NCBI RefSeq assembly: GCF_023091745.1
Contig: NC_068910.1
Coordinates: forward strand, 93,128,170-93,192,169
Length of the DNA: 64,000 nt
From: Budorcas taxicolor
Taxonomy: Eukaryota; Chordata; Mammalia; Artiodactyla; Bovidae
Direction: 5' to 3'
Program-made: the position numbers and the translations under genes
The notes under the pieces: generated by a model
Database searches by the model: none
Told to the model about the DNA's origin: nothing
Seen by the model: the letters and a program-made list of their open reading frames with translations, nothing else
Shown: one piece after another, positions 34,052 to 44,877 of the stretch
Layout of the letters: each line of letters begins with the position of its first letter
Numbering within the stretch: the stretch's first letter is position 1

Positions 34052-34605
34052 CAAATGGAATATTCTTCACAGGAGACCACATGCTAGACCAAGAAAAAAA
34101 CAAATCTCAACAAATTTTAGAGGATAGAAATCATATGAAGCATTTTTTCCATCCCTACTGGTATGAAACTAAAAATCAACAACAGAAAGAAAAATGGGAA
34201 AATAATATATACATGGAGACTCAACAATGTACTACTAAAAATACAGTGGTTCTATGAAGATATCGAAGAAAAAATCATAAAACACTGTGAAACTAATGAA
34301 AGGCAAACACAACATTCCAAAATCTATAAGATGATCCAAAAGCGATTATAGGAAGAAAGTTTACAGCGAATGGACCATCCTTAAGAAACTAGAAAAACCT
34401 CAAGTAAACAACCTAATTTAAAAACTAAAGGAATCAGAAAAAGAACAAGCAAAGTCCAATGTCAGCAGAAGGAAAAAAAATCATAAAGATCAGAAAGGAA
34501 ATAAAATAGAAACAAAATAAATAATAGAAAAGATCAATGAAACAAAGACTTTTTCGGTAAGATAAACAAAATTGATAAACCTCCACCCAGGCTCACAAAG
34601 AAAGA

Positions 34606-34810
34606 AAGTGAAGTCATTCAGTCGTGTCCGATTCTTTGCAACCCCATGGACTGTAGCCTACCAGTCTCCTCTGTCCATGGGATTTTCCAGACAAGAATAC
34701 TGGAGTGGGTTGCCATTTCCTTCTCCAGGGGATCTTACCAGCCCAGGGATCGAACCTGGGTCTCTTGCATTGTAGGCAGACGCTTTTACCATCTGAGCCA
34801 CCAGGGAAGT
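34606..34810 (-). mobile_element. Bov-tA SINE in L1
   Basis: Reverse copy of low divergence with a perfect 14-bp target-site duplication CTCACAAAGAAAGA at 34592-34605 and 34811-34824. It interrupts the ancient L1 ORF2 between endonuclease and RT. Confidence 0.96.
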
Positions 34811-35366
34811 CTCACAAAGAAAGAGGGATGATCTAATTAAACAAAATAAGAAAACAAAGAGTAGGATTAACCAACACTGCAAATACACAAAAAAAAAAAA
34901 AAAAAAACAAAATAAATCATAAAAAAATACTACAAACAATAACTATGCCAACAAAATGGACAACCTAGAAGAAATGAGCAAATTTCCATAAACATACAAC
35001 TTTCCACAAGTGAATCAAATAAAAAAGAAACAAACAAATTGAATAAATCAACCACTACTAATGAAATTGAATTTGTAATAAAATAGTCTCAGCAAACAAA
35101 AGTTCAGAACCAGATGGCTTCACAGGGAAATTCTACTAAACACATTAAGAGTTAATACCTATACTTCTCAAACCATTTCAAAAACTTGAAGAAGAGGAAC
35201 CATCTTGAATTCATTCAATGGGATCACCAATACCAATACCAAAATAAGACAAAAACACCACAAACAAAATTTTTAAGAAAATTATAAGACAATATATTTG
35301 ATAAACATAGATGCAAAAATCCTCAGCAAAACATTAGCAAACTAAGTCCAATAATATATATAAAAG

Positions 35367-35789
35367 GAGACTTCCCTGGTGGCACAGTAGATAAGAATCC
35401 ACCTACCAGTGCAAGAGACATGAGTTCAATCCCTGGTCTGGGAAGATTCCACATGCAGCAAAGCAACTAAGCCCATGTGCCACAGCTATTTAGCCCACGT
35501 TTTAAGACCCACAAGCTGCAACTACTGAGCCTAGACACCTAAACTACTGAAACCCAGGAGCTCTAGGGCCTGCGAGTTGCAACTGTTGAGCCTGTGTGCC
35601 ACAAGTAATGAAACCTGCACATCCTAGAGCCCGCATGTTACAACTACTGAAGCCCGCACATCTAGAGCCTGTGCTCTGCAACAAAGAAGTCAGTGTGATG
35701 AAAAGCCTGTAAACTACAACTAGAGAAAGCCTGTGCAAAGAACAGAGACCTAGTGCAGTGAAAAATAAAATATAAATAAATAAGTAAAC

Positions 35790-35790
<1 letters not shown>
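35367..35790 (+). mobile_element. CHR-2 type SINE
   Basis: The tRNA-Glu-like head 'acttccctggtggcacag' is shared with Bov-tA, but the body has repeated 'caactactgagcc' units and an AAATA-rich tail, as in the CHR-2 family of Cetruminantia. Similar short phrases ('TATAAAAGGA' left, 'TATAAAGGA' right of the TG run) may be the target duplication. Inserted in the L1 RT region. Confidence 0.85.

Positions 35791-35796
<6 letters not shown>

Positions 35797-35833
<37 letters not shown>
35797..35833. repeat. (TG)n microsatellite after CHR-2
   Basis: A TATA tract, then about 16 TG units, expanded from the CHR-2 tail. Confidence 0.93.
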
Positions 35834-35836
<3 letters not shown>

Positions 35837-37285
35837 AAGGACCGCATACTATGATCAAACTGGATTTATTCCAGGAACACAAGGGTGGCTTGTCATTTGG
35901 AAAGGAAATCAATCCATGTGATACAACAGATTAATCAAATAAAAAATAAAAATCACACCATCATCTTAATAGACATACATAAAGCATATGAAAATATTCA
36001 GTCACAATAAAAACCCTCATCAACGTGGGTATAGAGTGGAAATATCTCTACACAAAAGGCCATTTATGACAAGCCTACAGCTAACATCGTACTCAACCCT
36101 GAAAAGTTGAAAGCCTTTCCTCTATATCCAGGAGGGAGACAAAGATGCCCATTCACCATTTCTATTTAACATAGCATTGTAAGTCCTAGCCACAGCGATC
36201 AGAGAAGAAAAAGAAATTAAAAAGCACCCAAATTGGAAGGGATGAAGTAAACCTGTTACTATTTGCAGATGACATGATATTTTATATAGAAAATCCTAGT
36301 CTCCACCAAAAATCTATTATAATTAATAAATTAATTCAGTATAAGCTGTAAGGTACAACTTTCAGAAATTTCTTGCTTTTCTATATATCAGTAATGAAAT
36401 ATCAGAAAGAAATATTTTAAAAACTCATTTAAAATAACATCAAAAATAATAAAATATGAATAAACATATCCTAGGTAAAAGATCTGTACTCTGAAAAACA
36501 TAAAACATTGATCAAGGAAATTAAAGATAATACTAAGAAATTGAAAGATATCTCATGTTTTTGGGTTAGAAGGATTAACATTGTTAAAATGGCCATACTT
36601 CCAAAACAATCTACAGATTGTACACAATCCCTATCAAAATACCCATTTATTTTTAATAGAACTAGAACAAACAATACTAAAATTCATATAGAATCTCAAA
36701 AGATCCCAAACCGCCAAAAAAATCTTGAGGGAAAAGGAAAAAAGCTGGAGGTATCAGTCTCTAAGAATTCAGATTATGCTACAAAGTTACAGTAGTCAAA
36801 ACAGAAAATTACTGGCACAAAAATAGAGACAGGTCAATGGACAGAACAGGTTGTCCCAAAATAAACTCATGCACCTGTTGTCACTCTGTGACAGAGGAGG
36901 AAAAAAATTTACATGGGAGAAAAGACAGTCTCTTCAACAAGTGGTGCCTGGAAAACAGGACAGCTACATTAAAATACAACTAACTAAAATAATGTAAGAT
37001 TAGACTATTTTCTCATGCCATGTACAAAAAATAAGCTCAAAATGGATTAAAGACCTAAATGTAAGACCTGAAACCATAAAACTCCTAGAAGATAATTTAG
37101 ACAGAACACTCTCTGACATAAACCATGGCAATTTTTTGGATCTGTCTCCTAAGACAAAACAAATAAAAGCAAAAATTAATAAATGAGATGTAATTAAAAG
37201 CTTTTGCACAACAACAAAACTAATCAACAAATGAAAAGACAGCCTGTGTAGTAGCAGAAAATATTTGCAAACATTATTTCCTACT

Positions 37286-38791
37286 GTCTTATTCACTTTC
37301 TCATTTTCTTACTCCTGATGGAATGTATCAAGTTAGATGTTTCCTTTACCAAAATCTGATCTAATGCATGATCAGGGCCACTAATGTAGTTTTATTTCAG
37401 TAATTATGGTTTTTATCACTATATTTTTCACTGATGGACGATCGTTGCCTCTTAGTTCTAGTTTCATGGGTGTAGCACAATCCTCAATTTTATCTCAATA
37501 TAAATGAGAAATCAGGGTAAATTTATACAGAAAACAAAGTTTCTCTTTTCATTCCAGATGGACTTTTACTTTTGAAGTATAGTGCTTTCATAAAGCTGGA
37601 GATATTTGCTGATTATTTTTATATGGTACTCTATATTTGCCTTTTAATGGCTTAAACAAAAAAAAGATCTGGTTTTTGATGGGCATTATAGGTAATGTAA
37701 TAAACTCATCATGTCCAGAAGAAAAAGGAATATAGTACAGACTGGCCAAATATCCACATGCAATGCATTGATCCTAAAATCTTCTACAGACTAAAAAGGA
37801 AATGGGGATAGGATTGGCCAAAGAGTTTGAAACCAAGAACCCTAGGCAATCTCTATAAAATTCTTCACTTGCAGGCATATTTTTTTCCTTTCCAAGTTAG
37901 TAGAATCACATACACTAAAAGCAAGTCTTAGCAGTTCTGTTCTATTCCCTTTTATTGTAAACTCATCCAGAAACAAGACCCATAAGGATGCCATAGCTCT
38001 AAGTCCAGAATGCACGTTTACATGAAACATTATAAGATATGCTTCTGTCTAGTAGGAGTTCTGCTTCCACCCAGGATGCAGAAACCTGGAAAGAGCATTG
38101 CCGCATCCTAATAACAAAAGAAAAATAGCCTGAAATCCACAGAAAGACGGGCACTTGTAAAGAGGGACAGGATATGAGAATTGACACACATATAACAGAA
38201 TAAGGGAGAAGTGGTTCCGGGTAGCATACGAGAAGGTAAGAATTTAAGTTTAATAAATTGCTAATGTCTAAGTGTAGTTTAAGAGTACAGAAAACAATAA
38301 AAGTCACAGATAAGAAGGTTCTACTCATTCTTATGTTCTTCTCTTCCAAACTCCCCAATTGTACATGAGAAAGATTGGACACAGGGTGGGAGATGAAAAC
38401 ATCAGTGGTAGTGAAGGTTTAGAAAAAGAGGGGGGACTCCTTTTTGGAAAATCAAAAAGACCCACCCAGGCAATTCTACTTTAAGTAGGTGGTAAAGGTA
38501 ACTTAGCTCCTCAAGGACATAGATAGAAGTGCATAGGAAAGGGCATTTATTACCCGTGAGTCCAGAAAAAGAAAGGATTTTTGTTGGTAGGAGAGGAGAA
38601 GAAAACTCTTTTTCTGACAAAAGCCACCAAAGATACAAAGCACAGTTTGACCACGAGCAGAATCACTGAGAAAGTTATCTTCAGAATGCAGAAATGACCT
38701 AAAATTGATGTTGGACCAGGATGAGAGAGAAAATATTTCTACCTCCAGCCCATGTGCGTAAGTGTGCGCACACGCGCATGCATGCACACAT

Positions 38792-38829
<38 letters not shown>

Positions 38830-39059
38830 CAGTACTAAATAACAAACAACAGAGTCAACTACTGAGGGAGGGGCAAGAGTACAGGGAGAAATCTCATCTG
38901 AATCATAGACACATATGGAAGACATAAAGTTGAGGGTGAATTGGAGCTATTGAGAAAGACAGCTTGCCAACCAGCCTTTACCTTTAAATCACCTCTGTTA
39001 ACATAACTGGTTCTTTTCTATCAAGGCTGAAAGTAAAATTTATTAGAGAAAGAACAGTT
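37286..39059. other. Single-copy DNA, 1.8 kb
   Basis: Separates two L1 fragments. No gene seen: the minus-strand frame at 38503-38925 crosses a CA microsatellite and its GT-rich translation is a low-complexity artefact. Confidence 0.55.
38752..38826. repeat. Alternating purine-pyrimidine tract with (CA)n
   Basis: TGTGCGTAAGTGTGCGCACACGCGC passes into GCATGCATGCACACATG and about 15 CA units. Almost strictly alternating with CG steps, so it is a strong Z-DNA candidate. Confidence 0.9.
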
Positions 39060-40045
39060 TTTTAAACAAATGATACTAGAATAAGATGTTTAAATGTAAA
39101 ATGAATGAATGAAAGGATAAATGAAAGATATATGTTTAAAACTTCAAAGACACACGGCTGAGAGGAAACATTTGCAAGCACGTATCTGACAAAGAACTTG
39201 TATTCACGGTATATGAAGAGTGCTAAAATCAAAACAAATAAGGCAACTAAAATGGGCACAACATTTCAAGACACTTTCATAGAGATATGATGGCAAATAA
39301 GATAAAAAAGCTATACATAATTAGTCATTGTGAAAACACAAATGAAACCATAATAAAATTCTACTACACATATAATGATAACCGAATGAGAAAACAAAAG
39401 CCAACCAAACAAAAAATTCCAAGTGCAGAAAATTATGTGCACTAGCTAGAACTCTCCTAAAATACTGATAGAAATGCAAAGTGGAACAGGCAGTGTGAAC
39501 TAAAGTTAGGCAGTTTATTATCAAAAGAAAATATTCACTTACTATAGAATCATATAATCTACACTTTAGTGTTACTAAAAAAGATACATGAACAATGATT
39601 TGCACACAAAACAGTGAACACAAATGTTTATAGATGCTATATCCATAACTGTCAAAAGTGGTAATAACACAAATGCTCTTCACATGATGAATGAATACAC
39701 CAATTAGCGCATGTCTATACAATGGAATACTATTCAACAATAGGAAAAAATAAATTATTTATAAAAAGAATAACTTTTCCAATGCATTATGCTAAGTGAA
39801 AGAAGTTGATCTGAAAAGGCTCCACTCAGATTTACTCCCTTTGTATTCCATTCTGGAAAAAGCAAACAAATTAGCATCTGTCAAGATTTGGGGTAAGGAC
39901 AATGGTTGATTATAAAGGGGCAAAAGAAAACTTTTTTTCAATAATGGAAACATTCTATGTAATTTTGTTTTCATAGCTCTAAAATGTCAAAACTCATAGA
40001 AGTGTATGCCTAAAAGGGCAAATTTTCTGATTGTTAATGAAACCT
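39060..40045 (+). mobile_element. L1M 3' end fragment
   Basis: Sense L1 with 'tatacaatggaatactattcaacaatagg' (ORF2 end region), then a 3'UTR ending near 'atgcctaaaagggcaaatttt'. Its start overlaps in content with the end of the L1 at 30973-37285, so it is a separate copy. Confidence 0.7.
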
Positions 40046-40777
40046 TAATTATCTGACTTAAAACAAGTGTTCAAGATAAGCACAATTGTTTCTTTGCAAA
40101 AGTTAAATGAAGGACAATATTTCAAGCATTTCTATTAACACTAAATGAAAAATATATTTATAAAATATGATACATTTCATAGTGACAGAATTTTAAGCCT
40201 AGCAAGTTGAGATCAAGAACATATGTTTTTCTAAGTCAGTAATCTGAGTACTCTACAGTGGATCACACATCTCATGCCTAAAAAATGCAAGTCATAACAA
40301 AGACTAAATTTAATAATGATAATATTCAATGGAAATGAGCCACTTAGCGCCCATTAATATTCAGTGAAAGAAAAGGACGTATACCAACTCTTCCATAGTA
40401 AACTTTTAACAATTATTCTTTTCATAAAATGACATTGAAGAAATAAAACACAAATCATAGGTTTAGATCCTATCAGGTTCATTCTGAATTAAAATACTTC
40501 AATATAGATCACATCAAAGCTAATGATCAATGACTAAATATTGTTCATAGATCCCTTCCCACACAAGAACATATTACTACCAAAAGTTAACTTTAGTGGA
40601 ACAATTAATGTTAAACATAAATGCAAACATGTTAACAAATGGACTTTGCCCAACTACCTAGTATTAGGAAGTCTTGCTGGTTTTTAATAACAATTGAATT
40701 TTTTTCAATGTGGAATAATTTTTTTCATGAACCTCACCAAGTTTCTAATAGTCCTATTGAAATTAAGTATCTGTTAA
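40046..40777. other. Single-copy AT-rich DNA
   Basis: No gene or repeat family recognised. Confidence 0.55.
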
Positions 40778-41099
40778 AAAGTCAGATACAACTGAGCGAC
40801 TTCACTTTCACTTTTCACTTTCATGCATTGGAGAGGGAAATGGCAACCCACTCCAGTAATCTTGCCTGGAAAATCCCATGGATGGAGGAGCCTGGTAGGC
40901 TGCAGTCCATGGGGTCACTAAGAATCGAACAGGACTGAGTGACTTCACTTTCACTTTTCATTTTCATGCATTGGAGAAGAAAATGGCAACCCACTCCAGT
41001 ATCCTTGCCTGGAGAATCCCAGGGACGGGGGAGCCTGGTGGTCTGTCGTCTATGGGGTCGCACAGAGTCGGACATGACTGAAGTGATTTAGCAGCAGCA
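40778..41099 (+). mobile_element. Bov-A2 SINE with extra partial unit
   Basis: Two complete Bov-A units (from about 40830) preceded by a partial third unit (40778-40829, 'gtcagatacaactgagcgac' plus linker), ending in AGCAGCAGCAA. The extra unit makes 2.3 repeats instead of two. Confidence 0.92.
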
Positions 41100-41514
41100 A
41101 GAAGTCTGATATCAATTCTGAGTATATTTTATATCTTTGAGCAAGTATACCTTTGCATAGCAATAATGTTTTTAAAAATGTATTATTAAGTCCTGTAGAA
41201 TAATCATGCCATAAATCTCACTTTATTTTTCCAATGCAATCAGTGAAAAATAGTAAAATAAAGCATGAATGCAAACCTAGTCCTCTAAACAATTGTTTCT
41301 TTGGAATGCTTTATTGTTTTGTCTTTTTCTGAGGGAAAGGATATTTTATGTATACCTAGAAAATCTTCTGGTTACCTTAATATTTCCTCCTAGTACTGTG
41401 AAATAAAGTACATAGAACAAAATTACTTCTCCAGTAAGTAGTGATTTGCTGTGCTATTATATTTGCATCACTATTTTCAGTATTATAGTAAAGTTACATT
41501 TTAGCTGTGCTTAT
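41100..41514. other. Single-copy spacer
   Basis: No gene or repeat recognised. Confidence 0.5.
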
Positions 41515-41720
41515 GGGTTTCTCAGGTGGCTCAGATGGTAAAGAATCCTCCTGCAGTGCAGGAGATCCAGATTTAATCCCTGGGTCAGGACGATCGCCTG
41601 GAGAAGGGAACGGCTACCTACTCCAGTATTCTTGCCTGGAGAATCCCATGGACAGGAGTCCGGCAGGCTATAGTCCATGAGGTAAAAAAGATTGGCACAC
41701 AATGGAACAACTAAGAACAC
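41515..41720 (+). mobile_element. Bov-tA SINE (first of a tandem pair)
   Basis: Sense copy running into an ACACAT repeat (41719-41746), with a second Bov-tA immediately after. Confidence 0.92.
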
Positions 41721-41746
41721 ATACACACATACACACATACACACAT
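41719..41746. repeat. (ACACAT)n microsatellite
   Basis: About four hexamer units between two Bov-tA copies. Confidence 0.85.
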
Positions 41747-41964
41747 GGGTTTCCCTAGTGGCTCAGTGGGAAAGAATCTACCTCTCAATGCAGGAGATGT
41801 GGGTTCCATCCTTGGGTTGGGAAGATGCCCTGGCAAAGGGCATGGAAACCCACTCCAGTATTCTTGCTGGGAAAATACTACGGACAGAGGAGCTTGATGG
41901 ACAATGGTCCAAGGGGTCCCAAAGAGTCAGACATGGCTGAAGTGACTGAGCATGCATGCACACA
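41747..41964 (+). mobile_element. Bov-tA SINE (second of a tandem pair)
   Basis: Sense copy with head 'gggtttccctagtggctc' and tail ending 'gactgagcatgcatgcacac'. It differs from its neighbour at many sites, so the pair reflects two insertions and not a recent duplication. Confidence 0.92.
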
Positions 41965-44267
41965 GGGGACATTAATGGATCATCTAACACCAACAGCACT
42001 TATTCATGGCTGTCTTAAAAAATCAATTTGCTGTATGAAGAGAACTTCTAACCAAAGAGTCTAGAAATACGAGATGTGAGTTTTGTTTGTGTCAACCTAC
42101 AATCTCTGCAATACAAAACATACACTCTCCAATGTTTTCATATCTGCATTGATAAGAAGTTAGAAAATATCAGAAATCACAAATAACTTTTTGATGAATC
42201 CTTTTCTGCAGTTTGCCAAGGAATATTTTTACTTTTTCTATGAAATTAAATGTAAAATGAAATATTTCTACATCTAAAGCCACTGTTTAAAAAATTACAA
42301 ACTATAAACCAGATCCCCAAAAGCTGTTTACTCACAATGTTTTATAAGAATGCTATAGAACATTAATATTATAGAACACCCTAAATCATCCTTTCCTAGA
42401 TATTTAGAGTTTTCACTTAGTTCTTTTAATCCTGTGTTTTCTAAGTGATTTTCTGATAATTTTTCAAAAAAGTTATTCTGCTTAGGTCATTTTCCTTTGA
42501 TAGTGTATTTTTATTGTTCCAAGATTAAAAACAGCACAGGCTGGGAGATATGCTACAGTTTTCTAAAGAAAGTTTTTGTGTGCACTGTTTTAATTATTGA
42601 TTTGATAATTATTAGGTTTGAAGTTTGTTTTCTTATTCTTCAGATTATCTTCTAAAATTTGAAAAATGTGACATAGGTCTTTTTGTCTTAATAGCTGTAA
42701 TTATTTCAATTCAGAATAAGGAATCAAAAAAGTATAATGTGGTAAGAAGAAATTATATTTTCTCGATAGAAGGTAGAGAAACCAGGAATTTCTCCAAAGT
42801 GGTTCTGTGTATCTTAGATGCCTATCCTATTGTAGTTAAGAGTTAAACTAATTATTGGAGAGTATATTTGAGTAAAGAGGGAACTAGATTGGAAAAGGCA
42901 CTGTAAGAATCATCAAAGGGTAAAATTGAGGCTCTAAATTATTTTCCTTTTCTTGCTGCTTTCAACTGAAAATTTGATCCCGAATTCATTTCTCTTGATA
43001 ATTTAAATGCAAAGTGGTTTGGGCAGCAAGCTTCTCCTAACTTTGACCATTGCTTGGGATAGACTTATCAGGGTTTAAATTTTATAAGATATGAAAATCT
43101 TCCACCAGAAATCAGTTAGTGTAGTGTAGTGTAAAATTAAGAGTAAATTTGCCTTTCCTGGGAATGTTGGATTTTACATCTTATAAGTTTTTGAGGCAAA
43201 AGAATACTGCTGCTCAATTAAACATCTTAGGCTTTAGGTAAGAAAACATCTCAGACACTCTAAATTGATGCTGTGCAAGCTGTCTATGCTCCATCCAGGC
43301 CAATCATATTTGTTTTCATTGACACATTTGTTGAATCCTGATTAAACAAAACTTCTGTAACTGCTTCAAACAGTATCAGTCAGAATTCTGTATAAATCAT
43401 TTGTCACCCTTCCCCCACTACTGCCCAGCAAAAGCCCAAACCCCTGAGTTTTGTGTAACATCTTTCAGCTGAAAGGACATTTACAGAAAAATATGTACAT
43501 GCCATAAATTTCAGCAAACACCAAGAAACAATCTGCCTTCATAATTTAGTGCGCAGGCGAGGGAAAAAACAGACCCTCCTGTGAATTATTGTTCCCTGTA
43601 GTCATAATGTACCTTGTTTCATGGCCATAAACCAATATGAAAAGTGGCACTGTGATGGATTCAGTAGTTATACCATATGCCAAGATATTTTCTTGAAAAT
43701 ACCTTCCCTTAAGTATCTAACAAAACAGGTAGCTCATCATGGCTGATTCTTATGCAAGTCTAAAATAGTTTCTGCATACTTGAAAAGGCCCTGAAGGATA
43801 ATAAAAGGATAATAGGTGGTTAGCATTATTCCAATAATTAAATGCTCAGGAAGTTAGATAGTGGCACTTGTAGGCTTCTAGTATTAGATTCCTAGTCACA
43901 TAATCATATCTTGCCAAGGATATCTGCCCATTATATTAGGTCAGGATGCTAACATACTGGCTGTGGTAAATACTCCAGTGTGTCAAGATGCTCAACATTT
44001 AGGAGGTGATGCTATTCTGTAATGATGATAATATTTGCAAAGTAATTCAATGTTTGATAAAAATATCTCCTTTTGTTTTCACAATGTTACTGTAATAATG
44101 ATAAATAAATTTAAAAAAAAATCAAAGCAAGAATCTGTCCATGGGGGTGGACAATTAACCTCTTACAATTTTTCAATAATGATTTAACAAGATAAATTCA
44201 TTTGAAATGGATGATACAAATATTTTCAAGCCTTACTTTAAAACACATAGATGAATATGGTTAACCA
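41965..44267. other. Long single-copy stretch
   Basis: No gene or recent repeat recognised. The section 43250-43640 is less AT-rich and repeat-free and looks like a conserved non-coding candidate. An A-run lies at 44111-44120. Confidence 0.5.
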
Positions 44268-44390
44268 TGGGAAAATGGCAACCGACTCCAGTATTCTTGC
44301 CTGGGAAATCCCATGGAGAGAGGAGCCTGGCAAGCTAAAGTCCATCGGGTTGCAAAGAGTTAAATACAACTTAGCAACTAAACAACATAT
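44268..44390 (+). mobile_element. Bov-A tail fragment
   Basis: Headless piece, 'gaaaatggcaaccgactcc' to 'cttagcaactaaacaac'. Confidence 0.85.
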
Positions 44391-44490
44391 ACCCCAAATA
44401 ATCAGGAGACATTCTAAACTTACAAAAAATTCTCAACTGAATTTTCATTGTATGTCTTTTATCTGCTACTCTATATCCACAGAAAGAATA

Positions 44491-44877
44491 TCAGTTCAGT
44501 TCAGTTCAGTAACTCAGTCATGTCCGACTCTTTGCGGCCCCATGAACTGCAGCATGCCAGGCCTGCCCTGTCCATCACCAGCTCCCGTAGTTCACTCAAA
44601 CTCACGTCCATCGAGTCAATGATGCCATCCAGCCATCTCATCCTTTGTCATCGCCTTCTCCTCCTGCCCCCCCATCCTTCCCAACATCAGAGTCTTTTCC
44701 AATGAGTCAATTCTTCACATGAGATGGCCAAAGTACTGGAGTTTTAGCTATAGCATCATTCCTTCCAAAGAACACCCAGGACTGATCTCCTTTAGAATGG
44801 ACTGGTTGGATCTCCTTGCAGTCCAAGGAACTCTCAAGAATCTTCTCCAACACCACAGTTCAAAAGCATCAATTCAG
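44491..44877 (-). mobile_element. BovB LINE 3' end
   Basis: Antisense 5'-truncated copy starting with 'cagttcagttcagttcagt' and ending at 'caaaagcatcaattca'. Good preservation. Confidence 0.94.

Larger units (their letters stand above)
30973..37285 (+). mobile_element. Ancient, nearly full-length L1
   Basis: Starts with the L1 5' motif CAAGATGGTAGAGTA (30979-30993). It runs through a 5'UTR (to about 32.4 kb), an ORF1 relic (about 32.4-33.3 kb), the ORF2 endonuclease (from about 33.5 kb) and reverse transcriptase (FADD at 36262-36273), and stops before the ORF2 C-terminus. Stops and frameshifts are dense throughout. It hosts a Bov-tA (34606) and a CHR-2 SINE (35367). An L1MA/L1MB-like age is my estimate. 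Confidence 0.85.
33530..37285 (+). pseudogene. L1 ORF2 relic (endonuclease and RT)
   Basis: The endonuclease part reads DFKIKFIINDKEGHDSVI around 33745-33800. The RT active box reads LLFADDMIFYIEN at 36253-36290, with the catalytic FADD intact, but surrounding frames are broken. It lacks the Cys-rich C-terminus. Two SINE insertions add about 700 bases. Confidence 0.75.

Noticed and set aside
38503..38925. 140-codon minus-strand frame as a secreted cysteine-rich protein
   Set aside because: The cysteines come from translating the (CA)n/(TG)n microsatellite (VCVCVC run). Artefact of low complexity.
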